Shown here in pieces: positions 43,302 to 51,708 of a stretch of DNA of 64,000 nt. A program made the translations under genes and the position numbers. Location: positions 1 through 64,000 of the forward strand of contig CANQGM010000002.1 of NCBI GenBank assembly GCA_947623205.1, in the 5' to 3' direction. Numbering within the stretch: position 1 is the first letter of the stretch; each line of letters opens with the position of its first letter. The DNA is from an uncultured Clostridia bacterium (lineage in GTDB: Bacteria; Bacillota; Clostridia; Oscillospirales; Acutalibacteraceae). The notes under the pieces were generated by a model. That model was not told the DNA's origin and did no database searches. It worked only from the letters and a program-made list of their open reading frames with translations.

Positions 43302-44499
43302 AAAACTTAATATGCTTATAAAGGCTTCTGTATTATCAAGAAAGCCGTCAGTATGTTTTTTCTGCTTTTTTACCATTCTTTCGACAATTCTAATTTTGTT
43401 ATCTGTAAGTATCATTTTACCGTTAAGAGATAATATTGAGAACAAAATCAATAATCATATTTCTAAAAGAGAATTAGTAACAGAATTTGATGAAAATATA
43501 TCGGATGATTTCATTAATGATGATCTTGCTGAAATAAAAAAGGTTAAATATGTATCTACGGTATACCGTATGCCCGCAAAGCTCATTGTTAAGGAGCAAT
43601 CCGGAGTATTATTTGATGAATATAATCTCGGATATCTTCACAATGACTGTAATCCGATAATTACATCAGGAAGAGTTTTTGATGAAAGTGAAACAGGAGT
43701 TGCGCTCGTTCCGCAGACCATAAGAGATTTTAAAAGCAGCGATAATAAAATATATGAAATATTGGGAGAGAGCTTAATAGGTAAAACTCTTGTTCTGACA
43801 GATGAATGCGGAAATATACATAAAGCAGAGGTAGTAGGTGCTTACAGCACGTCAGACCCGATTTTTTCGAGGTACGAAATTCTTATACCCCAGGCGGATC
43901 TGTTAAAATATGATGAGATGGTATTAAATGATACGTCGGAAGGTATTGCGTCAATTTCAGGTGACAAAAGTTATATAATTCTTATTGATTCCGCACAGAA
44001 TGTTGAGAAGGCGATGGAAGAAATATCAGGTATTAACAATGTGTATCAGAAAAATATTGGTATTGATGTCGACTCATACAATGTTGCGCTTATGATATTG
44101 TTTACATCATTAATGTTTTTTATAATAATAGCCATATTCGGATTTTTTATGTTTTTAAAAAATTATATTAACAATCGTACAAACGAACTTGCATTATATC
44201 GTTCTTTAGGCTACAAATCAAAGCACATATTTTATATTATATTTGCAGAGCATTTTGTCTTTGAGATTTTATCATTTACAATGGGCGCAATAATCACAGA
44301 ATTATTAAATATATTAATTATAAATCCGTATATTTACACATTTGCAGGCAACACATTAATGGAAATGACGGTAAACATATCAATTCTGCAAGCTGTCTGC
44401 GTTTTTCTGCTATTATTTGTGATATTGTTGATTGAATGTAGAAATGCAGTTAAGAAATCTGAAAAAACCGATCTTACAGTTTTGCTCAGAGAACGTTAA
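43291..44499 (+). CDS. FtsX-like ABC permease 2
   Basis: 402 residues with the same plan as permease 1: first span (about 18-42), outer domain, then three spans with NNRTNELALYRSLGYKSKHIFYIIFAEHF as the conserved cytoplasmic loop. Two different permeases with one ATPase suggest a heterodimeric MacB-like transporter. Ends the twin-cassette locus; no clear terminator follows. Confidence 0.88.
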   Translation: MKNKKLNMLIKASVLSRKPSVCFFCFFTILSTILILLSVSIILPLRDNIENKINNHISKRELVTEFDENISDDFINDDLAEIKKVKYVSTVYRMPAKLIVKEQSGVLFDEYNLGYLHNDCNPIITSGRVFDESETGVALVPQTIRDFKSSDNKIYEILGESLIGKTLVLTDECGNIHKAEVVGAYSTSDPIFSRYEILIPQADLLKYDEMVLNDTSEGIASISGDKSYIILIDSAQNVEKAMEEISGINNVYQKNIGIDVDSYNVALMILFTSLMFFIIIAIFGFFMFLKNYINNRTNELALYRSLGYKSKHIFYIIFAEHFVFEILSFTMGAIITELLNILIINPYIYTFAGNTLMEMTVNISILQAVCVFLLLFVILLIECRNAVKKSEKTDLTVLLRER

Positions 44500-44667
44500 A
44501 ATTAAGGTTTTTATCATATGATTTTTTTGTCATGTTTAATTTACGGATTTTAAAATTACTAATTTTCTATAATAAAAAAGGTAAATTGAAATTATAATAT
44601 TTTATAACATAATTATTCGGTTATTCATATAATGTAAATGTAAAAAATTATTAATTTCGGAGGCAGC

Positions 44668-45558
44668 ATGGATACTGATAATTATGTAAGAAAATCTCTG
44701 GATCTTCATTTATTTTTCGGAAGGATAATGAAAGAACATTCATTGTTTTTAAAAGCAGGATTTACTCCCGTAAATTTCGCTTATGCCGAAAGGGCAGAGT
44801 ATTTTAAAAAAGCCTTTGAAAATTTGCTTTATCGTGCTATATCGCTGAGCAACGGTATTGTAAGTAAAGATGTTCTTGATTCTGGTGAAATTGTTACAGA
44901 TTTTACAGCTATTGCAGAAAGACAGACTGAAAATTTTACGGGCATTCGCATAAACCATAGGCTGACAGCCGAAGAATTACGATTAGAAAGCAGTTGTGAA
45001 CGTGAACAAAGTTCTGTAAATAACGGTCAGATAAAGAATCTTAATCAAACTGCATTAAGACTTTTAAACGGACTAATTTCATTTAAGGAAGAAATTTTAA
45101 GAAAAGTTCTTAGCTGTGAAATGTTTACAACTAATTATCCTTTGCTGATTGAGCATATAACCAGAGAGGCAAGGCTTTACAGGCAGTATGTTATAATGCT
45201 TGAAGAAAAGGGTAATATAACCTGTAAACCAATGAAAGAAACTGAATGTTTCTGGAACCGCATAATGATGGAGCACGCAATGTTTATAAGAGGTCTTTTA
45301 GACCCGACAGAGGCTGAGCTGTTAAATTCGGCAAACAATTTTGCCAAGGATTATTTAGCTTTGCTGGAAATGTGCAATAACTCTAATAATAAAACACTTA
45401 CATCAGATTCGCTCAATAAAACAAAAAAATTTAGAGATTTTAAGGTTGCCGGTACAATGGGTATTGAACAGTGTAAAATTCGTTCAATAATTTTGCCTTT
45501 GCTTGCAGACCATGTATTGCGCGAGGCAAACCATTATATAAGATTATTAGAAAATTAA
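44668..45558 (+). CDS. DUF2935 family protein (duplicated ferritin-like bundle)
   Basis: 296 residues, all-helical, two related halves. Each half has paired metal-ligand-like motifs: RIMKEHSLFLKAGF and IEHITREARLYR in the first, RIMMEHAMFIRGLLDP and LADHVLREANHYIRLL in the second. This is the DUF2935 pattern, thought to bind di-iron. Cytoplasmic, physiological role unknown. A GGAGG ribosome site precedes the ATG. It lies between the transport locus and the Spo0A-like gene and may not belong to either. Confidence 0.87.
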   Translation: MDTDNYVRKSLDLHLFFGRIMKEHSLFLKAGFTPVNFAYAERAEYFKKAFENLLYRAISLSNGIVSKDVLDSGEIVTDFTAIAERQTENFTGIRINHRLTAEELRLESSCEREQSSVNNGQIKNLNQTALRLLNGLISFKEEILRKVLSCEMFTTNYPLLIEHITREARLYRQYVIMLEEKGNITCKPMKETECFWNRIMMEHAMFIRGLLDPTEAELLNSANNFAKDYLALLEMCNNSNNKTLTSDSLNKTKKFRDFKVAGTMGIEQCKIRSIILPLLADHVLREANHYIRLLEN

Positions 45559-45711
45559 AAATTTTTCAAAAAGTTTTAAATCGGTAATAAATAGTAATAT
45601 TTTCTAACAAATTTTATTTATATGCTAAAATACTTATAATTAATAAATTTTGACAATTTATCGATTTTTAGAAGATAATAATAAATTGTTTTATATTTAA
45701 AGTTAAAATAA

Positions 45712-46494
45712 TCAGTATTCCGATTTAATTTTATTAACATAATAATATATAAATTCTGTCATTGTAGGTACGCCTTTAAGAGGATCTACCTTAGCCGTAT
45801 AATATCGTTGCAGGTCTTCAATGTCCGATGATCTCCAAGCTCTGTTAATTGCATTTTGCATGGCTCGCTCAACGCTTGTATCATTTTTTTCATACATCTC
45901 GGCAATTACTTTGCAAATATTGGACTGAGGTTTTTTAAGAATAAGTTTAACCGCGTCAATCAAATAATTATATCCTATATTCTTAGGATTAAGACCAATG
46001 CGGCAAAATTCATCATTAAGTATTCTTGTTAATCGCTTGCTTTTTAAAGCAGGCGATTCGTCTGTAATATGACCGTTCATTAATACCGGTTTGCCGAGAA
46101 TGATTTTTTTTGTCATACGAAGAAAGTCAACAGGATTTTTCGGAGAATAGTCTTTTTGGTGCTTTGCCATAATAAAATCTGCACCAAGCTCTCTTGCACA
46201 TTCATAGGTGATTTCACTTGTATTGTTGGTAGTCACAAGAATGTAAGGCATCTTAGGAAGATTAAGTTTTTGAAGATTATGAAGAAATGTCAAGCCGTCC
46301 CCCTCGCCGGAGTGTAACTCTAAATCGAGTATAATTGCATCAGGTAAATTTTCTTTTACTTCTTCAATTGCTTTTTTTATATTATCAGTAGTTTTAACCA
46401 AAGAAATATCATCAAATTCATCAATATATTCAGCTATTGTTTTACAATCAGATTGTGAGTCTTCAATAAGAAGAACAACAAGTTGTCTGTCCAT
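45712..46494 (-). CDS. Spo0A-family response regulator (paralogue)
   Basis: 260 residues. Receiver domain (1-130): acidic ED pair, phospho-acceptor Asp in AIILDLEL, Thr in LVTTN and Lys in FIMAKHQ. The C-terminal domain (about 155-260) matches the Spo0A effector: IGYNYLIDAVKLIL, recognition helix SVERAMQNAINRAW, and PTMTEFIYYYVNKIK. The helix keeps the Glu-Arg pair of Spo0A (VERAIRHAIEVAW) but alters neighbouring base-contact residues. The receiver is divergent from true Spo0A, so this is probably a paralogue. ATG 46494 has TTGGAGG upstream. It may regulate the twin cassettes, whose operators contain TGTCG cores. Confidence 0.85.
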   Translation of the reverse strand: MDRQLVVLLIEDSQSDCKTIAEYIDEFDDISLVKTTDNIKKAIEEVKENLPDAIILDLELHSGEGDGLTFLHNLQKLNLPKMPYILVTTNNTSEITYECARELGADFIMAKHQKDYSPKNPVDFLRMTKKIILGKPVLMNGHITDESPALKSKRLTRILNDEFCRIGLNPKNIGYNYLIDAVKLILKKPQSNICKVIAEMYEKNDTSVERAMQNAINRAWRSSDIEDLQRYYTAKVDPLKGVPTMTEFIYYYVNKIKSEY

Positions 46495-46735
46495 AAAAAC
46501 CTCCAATGGTAAAAATTGTTAAAATTATTATAATATATTATTTGATTGAATACAACGAAAACTAACAAATATTATAATAAAAACAAATATACTCATAAAA
46601 ACTATAAATATATAATATAGATGAAATAATTATTGTTGGTCCATTAGAAGAAAATAAAAGAGAAAAAGAGTATTTGCTGTAAGTTGTTGTATATTTTATA
46701 AATTTCTCCTTTATTTTATTTTTTCTTTTGGAATA

Positions 46736-46820
46736 GAGTTGTCTTAAAACGACGCTTGTGCTTAAACCTATCTGTATATCATATACGCAAAGGTTTTGTA
46801 TGCTTCGTTTTAGACAGCTC
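46736..46820 (+). ncRNA. Candidate structured RNA (85-base hairpin)
   Basis: GAGTTGTCT (46736-46744) pairs with AGACAGCTC (46812-46820) and AAAACGACGC (46746-46755) with GCTTCGTTTT (46802-46811), 19 pairs with one mismatch and one G-T; inner arms AAACCT/AGGTTT and GTATAT/ATATAC continue it. TTTTATATTT follows, like an intrinsic terminator. Only a weak promoter is visible upstream, so this could be a small RNA or a repetitive element. Confidence 0.4.
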
Positions 46821-46852
46821 TTTTATATTTGCGCAGTTATATATTTTGTTAA

Positions 46853-46893
46853 AAAAGCAAAACGGTTTTTACAAAAACGGTTTTGCTTTTTGT
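46853..46893 (+). terminator. Long hairpin with T-run upstream of dpaA
   Basis: AAAAGCAAAACGGTTTTT pairs with AAAAACGGTTTTGCTTTT, with a two-base internal mismatch, then TTGTTTTGC. Probable terminator for plus-strand transcription entering the dpaA region. Confidence 0.6.
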
Positions 46894-46898
46894 TTTGC

Positions 46899-46925
46899 AC
46901 ATCAAAAAAAGCGGTGCATATTATA
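46899..46925 (+). promoter_or_regulatory. Sigma-K-like promoter of dpaAB
   Basis: AC (46899-46900), 16-base spacer, CATATTATA (46917-46925), an exact fit to AC-N16/17-CATANNNTA. In Bacillus the dipicolinate synthase operon is SigK-dependent, which makes this assignment credible. Confidence 0.6.
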
Positions 46926-46961
46926 CAAATATAAAGAAAATTTTTAGCGCGGGTGTTTTAA

Positions 46962-47837
46962 ATGAAAAAAAGTGAAATAAGAACATTCGGTATAGTAGGC
47001 GGAGATAAACGCCAGCTTTTTCTTGCAAAATCAATTTCGGACAGTTGCTACGACGTAATATTGGGCGGCTTTGATAAGCTTCAAAGTACGGGGGCGCTTA
47101 TACTGGCGGATGTAAGAACATCTGTGCTTGAAAGTGATGCAATAATATTTCCGCTGCCCTCAGTACGCAACGATCGCAGTATAAATACTCCGTTTTCAGA
47201 CAGAAATGTAATTCTTGACGAAGAAGAAATAAACGCGCTTAAGCGCAAACCTGTGTTTGTGTCAATGCGCGATAAATTCTTAAAGGCATATCCTGAGCTT
47301 AGAGATGCAAGGGTGTTTGACTATGCCGCAAAAGAAGAATTTTCAATTTTAAATGCATTGCCAACAGCAGAGGGTGCAGTACAGTGTGCAATGAATGATT
47401 ATGAAGGTACAATTTCCGGCAGCAAATGCATGGTTGTTGGTTTTGGAAGAATAGGCAAAATTCTTGCCAAAATTTTGCGTAACCTTGATGCCGAGGTTAC
47501 GGTTACTGCACGCAATGAACGGGATATAGCTTATATTAAAGCGCTTGGATACAAGCCTAAGAACACCTCTGAACTTAAAAATGTCAGGGGTTATGACATT
47601 GTGTTCAATACGGTTCCCGCAATGATTTTTGACGAAAATCTTTTAATGAACACAGACAGAAATACTATAATTATAGACCTTGCGTCTTTACCGGGAGGCG
47701 TTGATTTTGAAGCCGCACACAAATTTAATACAGACGCCGTAAGGGCGCTCTCGTTACCGGGAAAGTGTGCGCCTAAAACTGCTGGAGAAATAATTAAATC
47801 CACGGTTTTTAATATTATTGAGGAGGTTTACGGGTGA
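46962..47837 (+). CDS. dpaA: Dipicolinate synthase subunit A
   Basis: 291 residues. N-terminal FGIVGGDKRQLFLAKSI and the Rossmann NAD(P)-binding motif MVVGFGRIGKILAKIL (about 153-168) with GYDIVFNTVPAMIF are diagnostic of DpaA/SpoVFA. With DpaB it converts dihydroxytetrahydrodipicolinate to dipicolinic acid in the mother cell, the spore-core chelator needed for heat resistance. Overlaps dpaB by 4 bases; SigK-like promoter upstream. Confidence 0.95.
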   Translation: MKKSEIRTFGIVGGDKRQLFLAKSISDSCYDVILGGFDKLQSTGALILADVRTSVLESDAIIFPLPSVRNDRSINTPFSDRNVILDEEEINALKRKPVFVSMRDKFLKAYPELRDARVFDYAAKEEFSILNALPTAEGAVQCAMNDYEGTISGSKCMVVGFGRIGKILAKILRNLDAEVTVTARNERDIAYIKALGYKPKNTSELKNVRGYDIVFNTVPAMIFDENLLMNTDRNTIIIDLASLPGGVDFEAAHKFNTDAVRALSLPGKCAPKTAGEIIKSTVFNIIEEVYG

Positions 47838-48406
47838 CAAAAGCAACCATAGGCTTTGCGATGTGCGGTTCCTTTTGCACCTTTTCAAAAGCATTGCCGC
47901 AAATGAAAAATCTTGTTGATTCAGGTTACAAAGTGCTGCCAATAATGTCGCAGAACGCCTATTCAACAGACACGCGTTTCGGCAAAGCAGAGGAAATGGT
48001 AAAAAAGGCAGAAGAAATTACAGGTGAAGAAGTACTTCATACGGTTACGCAAACAGAACCGATAGGACCTAAAAAAATGTGTGATTTATTGCTTATTGCT
48101 CCTTGTACCGGCAACACGCTTGCAAAACTGTCTCTTGGAGTTACCGATACTTCGGTAACGATGGCGGCAAAATCACATCTTAGAATTATGCGTCCGGTCC
48201 TTTTGTGCATTGCCACAAATGACGCTCTTGGTGCGTCGGCTCAAAATATCGGAAAGCTTTTAAATACGAAAAATATATTCTTTGTGCCTATGAAGCAGGA
48301 CGACTATGTTAAAAAACCAAATTCACTTGTTGCAGATTTTGATAAAATTCCGCAATGTGTTGAGTATGCACTGCGCAAAGAACAAATACAACCGGTTTTT
48401 GGATAA
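47834..48406 (+). CDS. dpaB: Dipicolinate synthase subunit B
   Basis: 190 residues, flavoprotein-like fold: IGFAMCGSFCTFSKALPQM, then LLIAPCTGNTLAKLSLGVTDTSVTMAAKSHLR and a MKQDDYVKKPNSLVADF segment. Second subunit of dipicolinate synthase. GTG start at 47834 with GAGGAGG upstream, coupled to dpaA. Confidence 0.95.
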   Translation: MTKATIGFAMCGSFCTFSKALPQMKNLVDSGYKVLPIMSQNAYSTDTRFGKAEEMVKKAEEITGEEVLHTVTQTEPIGPKKMCDLLLIAPCTGNTLAKLSLGVTDTSVTMAAKSHLRIMRPVLLCIATNDALGASAQNIGKLLNTKNIFFVPMKQDDYVKKPNSLVADFDKIPQCVEYALRKEQIQPVFG

Positions 48407-48420
48407 AAAATATATTATTT

Positions 48421-48450
48421 GCGGTGAGGTATTGCCCCCACCGCTTTTTT
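48421..48450 (+). terminator. Terminator of dpaAB
   Basis: GCGGTG (48421-48426) pairs with CACCGC (48439-48444), then TTTTTT. Confidence 0.85.
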
Positions 48451-48515
48451 GTGTTAAAATCAATTAAAATATATATTACGATTATGCTGTTTACTTTTAA
48501 TGAAAGGCTGTCAAA

Positions 48516-49031
48516 ATGAAATACTGCAAAAAATGTAAACGAATACATAACGATACAGAAGAAAAATGCTCAAACTGCGGTAAATCCTTGCTTAAAATTA
48601 CCGATGAAAATACACCTGTATATTTGCTTTCTGCGTCGGGATTTGAACTTAAACGCATAAAAGCCGCTCTTAAGGACGCGGGGATCCCCAGCGACAATAT
48701 TTCGCAAAAACACAATTTTTCCGCTGAGGCGGTAACGGGCTATGATATTTCCGAGTATGACATACTTGTTCCTTATTCGGCATATGAGAAAGCATACGAT
48801 ATATGCGTGGGAATAGGTGCAATTAACAGCGGGGAAGAAAAAATTATAAATGATGACGGCACTCCGTCAAATAATGATACGGAATCGATTGATGAGCAGT
48901 TTGAAAAGATGAGCGGCTATAAGCGTACTACCGTAAGAATTGTGTCTGCAATTTTATTTTTGCTGCTCGTTGCTTTTGCCGTTTACGGAACGGATTTTAT
49001 TACGGGATTAATAAAAAATTTCTTTAGCTGA
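48516..49031 (+). CDS. Zinc-ribbon protein with C-terminal membrane anchor
   Basis: 171 residues: a zinc ribbon CKKCKRIH...CSNCGKSL (4-25), a central alpha/beta region with DUF2007-like strands (PVYLLSASGFELKRIKAALKDAGIPS, YDILVPYSAYEKAYDICVGIG), an acidic linker and one C-terminal span (about 143-165). Likely tail-anchored with the ribbon inside the cell. Function unknown. AAAGG precedes the ATG. Confidence 0.7.
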   Translation: MKYCKKCKRIHNDTEEKCSNCGKSLLKITDENTPVYLLSASGFELKRIKAALKDAGIPSDNISQKHNFSAEAVTGYDISEYDILVPYSAYEKAYDICVGIGAINSGEEKIINDDGTPSNNDTESIDEQFEKMSGYKRTTVRIVSAILFLLLVAFAVYGTDFITGLIKNFFS

Positions 49032-49051
49032 GAATCATTCAAAGGAGCAAT

Positions 49052-50329
49052 ATGAATATGAAAACAGAAACCAAATGCCTGCATTCGGGTTATGAGCCTA
49101 AAAACGGAGAACCAAGACAACTGCCTGTTTATCAGAGCACTACGTTCAAATATGATTCAAGCGATGAAATGGGAAAACTTTTTGACCTTGAAGCAAACGG
49201 ATATTTTTATACAAGACTGCAAAATCCCACAAACGATGCAGTTTCCGCAAAAATCGCAGAGCTTGAAGGCGGCGCAGCGGGAATGCTTACTTCAAGCGGA
49301 CAGGCGGCAAACTTCTTTGCGCTTTTTAATATATGCGAAACAGGCAGTCACATAGTAGCCTCATCATCAATTTATGGAGGTACGTTTAACCTTCTTGGCG
49401 TAACAATGAAGAAAATGGGAATAGACTGTACCTTTGTTGATCAAAATCTTTCCGAACAAGAGCTTGCAAAAGCATTCAAACCTAACACAAGAGCGGTGTT
49501 CGGCGAAACGATAACTAATCCTACCGTTTCCGTTTTGGATATTGAAAAGTTTGCACGCCTTGCACATTCTAACGGCGTACCGCTTATTGTAGATAATACT
49601 TTTGCAACTCCGATAAATTGCCGCCCCATAAAATGGGGTGCGGATATAGTAACTCACTCTACAACTAAATATATGGACGGTCACGCAATAGGCGTGGGAG
49701 GAGCAATTGTTGATAGCGGAAACTTTGACTGGACAAAATATGCGGATAAATATCCGGGTCTCACGACCCCTGACGAATCTTATCACGGTATTGTATATAC
49801 AGAAAAATTCGGCAAACTCGCTTATATAACAAAGGCAACATCACAGCTTATGCGCGATTTAGGTTCTATCCAATCTCCTCAGAACGCTTTTTATCTTATG
49901 AACGGACTTGAAACACTCCACATAAGAATGCAAAGGCACTGTCAAAACGCGCTTGCAATTGCAGAATATCTGAGCAATAATGAAAAGGTTGCGTGGGTAG
50001 ACTATCCTGATTTGCCAAGCGATAAATACAATAATCTTGCAAAAAAATATCTTCCAAACGGTTCCTGCGGTGTTCTTGCATTCGCTGTTAAGGGCGGAAG
50101 GGAAAAATCAATTAAATTTATGGACAGCCTAAAGCTTGCCGCTATTGCTACTCACGTGGCGGATACAAAAACCTGTTTGCTTCACCCGGCAAGCCATACT
50201 CACAGACAGATGACCGAAGAACAGCTTATTGAGGCGGGTGTAGCGCCGGACCTTATCCGTTTGTCGGTCGGACTTGAAAATGTCGATGATTTAATTGATG
50301 ATTTAAAGCAGGCTTTTGAAAAAATCTGA
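49052..50329 (+). CDS. O-acetylhomoserine sulfhydrylase-type PLP enzyme
   Basis: 425 residues of the Cys/Met-metabolism PLP family: TKCLHSGYEPKNGEPRQLPVYQSTTF at the start, YTRLQNPTNDAVSAKIAELEGG, SSGQAA, and the PLP-binding Lys in THSTTKYMDGHAIGVGG (about 202-218). Length and the long C-terminal half fit O-acetylhomoserine aminocarboxypropyltransferase (MetY) rather than cystathionine lyases. It makes homocysteine from acetylhomoserine and sulfide. AAAGGAGCAAT precedes the ATG; no SAM riboswitch is seen. Confidence 0.9.
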   Translation: MNMKTETKCLHSGYEPKNGEPRQLPVYQSTTFKYDSSDEMGKLFDLEANGYFYTRLQNPTNDAVSAKIAELEGGAAGMLTSSGQAANFFALFNICETGSHIVASSSIYGGTFNLLGVTMKKMGIDCTFVDQNLSEQELAKAFKPNTRAVFGETITNPTVSVLDIEKFARLAHSNGVPLIVDNTFATPINCRPIKWGADIVTHSTTKYMDGHAIGVGGAIVDSGNFDWTKYADKYPGLTTPDESYHGIVYTEKFGKLAYITKATSQLMRDLGSIQSPQNAFYLMNGLETLHIRMQRHCQNALAIAEYLSNNEKVAWVDYPDLPSDKYNNLAKKYLPNGSCGVLAFAVKGGREKSIKFMDSLKLAAIATHVADTKTCLLHPASHTHRQMTEEQLIEAGVAPDLIRLSVGLENVDDLIDDLKQAFEKI

Positions 50330-50416
50330 TTTGTTGCTCTAAGTCTAAAAATCATTTACTGTGCAGGCATATACGGAACAGGCGGCGAATACGCTAAATA
50401 TTACGGAGGATAAATT

Positions 50417-51115
50417 ATGTCGGCTTATGTTTCTGCAATAATAGTTGCGGCTGGCGGTTCAACACGAATGGGCATTTCTGACAGCAAGCAGTTTATTCCG
50501 CTTTTGTCACATCCTGCAATAAAATATACTCTTAACGCATTTCAGCAATGCAGATTAATAAATGATATTATTGTCGTGTGCAGAAAAGAGGACATCCGGA
50601 GAATTGAGCATATTGCTGACAAATACAGCTTTTCAAAGGTCATAACAATAATACCCGGCGGCTCTTCACGCGCCGAAAGTGTAACAATAGGAATAAATGC
50701 CGCAAATGAAAAATGCGAATATTTTGCAATTCACGACGGCGCACGTCCGCTTGTGACTGTTGAAGAAATTGAGCGTGTTACCGAGGCTGCATTTAAAACA
50801 GGAGCCGCTGCCCTGGGAACTCAGGTAACAGATACCGTAAAAATTGTTGACGAAGATAATATGATTGAGAGTACCCCCTTGCGTTCGCAGCTTCGTGCCG
50901 TTCAGACGCCTCAGGTATTTGAAAAAAAACTGTACAGGCTTGCTCTTGAAAAAGCAGGCGGCAATGCAGACAGCTTTACAGATGACTGCGCCCTTATTGA
51001 AAATATGGGGGGTTACGTCAAAGTTGTGGAGGGCAGTTATGAAAATATTAAGCTGACAACTCAGATAGATGTAATAATTGCCGAAAGTATTTTAAAATTG
51101 CGCAAAGAAAAATAA
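50417..51115 (+). CDS. ispD: 2-C-methyl-D-erythritol 4-phosphate cytidylyltransferase
   Basis: 232 residues: nucleotide loop IIVAAGGSTRMG (about 8-19), SRAESVTIGINA, IHDGARPLVT and TPLRSQLRAVQTPQVF are IspD signatures. It makes CDP-methylerythritol in the MEP isoprenoid pathway. ispF follows 39 bases later, so both steps are encoded together. ACGGAGGATAA precedes the ATG. Confidence 0.95.
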   Translation: MSAYVSAIIVAAGGSTRMGISDSKQFIPLLSHPAIKYTLNAFQQCRLINDIIVVCRKEDIRRIEHIADKYSFSKVITIIPGGSSRAESVTIGINAANEKCEYFAIHDGARPLVTVEEIERVTEAAFKTGAAALGTQVTDTVKIVDEDNMIESTPLRSQLRAVQTPQVFEKKLYRLALEKAGGNADSFTDDCALIENMGGYVKVVEGSYENIKLTTQIDVIIAESILKLRKEK

Positions 51116-51154
51116 TTATAATCAAATTCTATTTAAAACAACGGAGAATTTTAT

Positions 51155-51622
51155 ATGAGAATAGGCCACGGATATGATGTCCACAAATTTGCGAAGAACA
51201 GAAAACTAATTCTCGGGGGAGTTACAATTCCATATGAGTTGGGTCTTCTCGGTCATTCTGACGCGGATGTGCTTGTTCACGCAATAATGGATTCTCTGCT
51301 TGGTGCGGCGGCGCTCGGCGATATTGGCAAGCTGTTTCCCGATACCGACGAACGGTTCAGGGGAGCAGACAGCATTAATTTGTTAAAAGAAGTTTGCGGC
51401 GTGCTTAATAAAAAAAGCTATAAAATTATAAATATCGACTCCACTGTAATTGCTCAAAAACCTAAATTAAAAAACTGTATTGACGATATGCGTGCAAATA
51501 TTGCATACGCCTGCGGCATAGATATTTCCTGTGTAAGCGTAAAGGCCACAACCGAGGAAACACTCGGTTTTACGGGCAGGCTTGAGGGAATTTCCGCACA
51601 CGCTGTTTGTTTGATAGTCTAA
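51155..51622 (+). CDS. ispF: 2-C-methyl-D-erythritol 2,4-cyclodiphosphate synthase
   Basis: 155 residues. [12 protein letters not shown] and [42 protein letters not shown] supply the zinc and substrate ligands; [24 protein letters not shown] ends the domain. It cyclises CDP-ME 2-phosphate in the MEP pathway; functions with IspD upstream. Confidence 0.96.
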   Translation: MRIGHGYDVHKFAKNRKLILGGVTIPYELGLLGHSDADVLVHAIMDSLLGAAALGDIGKLFPDTDERFRGADSINLLKEVCGVLNKKSYKIINIDSTVIAQKPKLKNCIDDMRANIAYACGIDISCVSVKATTEETLGFTGRLEGISAHAVCLIV

Positions 51623-51708
51623 TTCCAATGACTGACATTTTATAGATGAAATAGTTTAATATATAATTATATATATATTAATAATAAAATATAACGGAGG
51701 TTATTAAA

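Larger units (their letters stand above)
46495..46961. other. Intergenic region with large hairpins and the dpaA promoter
   Basis: No protein gene is supported. It contains an 85-base near-palindrome (46736-46820), a second long hairpin (46853-46893), a looser inverted repeat CCATTAGAAG.../...TTCTTTTGG around 46640-46731, and a sigma-K-like promoter (46899-46925). Confidence 0.6.

Noticed and set aside
44514-44535. ATCATATGAT hairpin as terminator of the FtsX operon
   Set aside because: The stem is very short and AT-only; a T-run alone is not convincing.
46740-46820. CGTTTTAGACAGCTC resembles part of a Cas9-type CRISPR repeat or tracrRNA
   Set aside because: It occurs only once, as one arm of a hairpin, with no cas genes or repeats nearby.
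49032-49051. SAM riboswitch ahead of the metY-like gene
   Set aside because: The gap is 20 bases and contains just a ribosome site.
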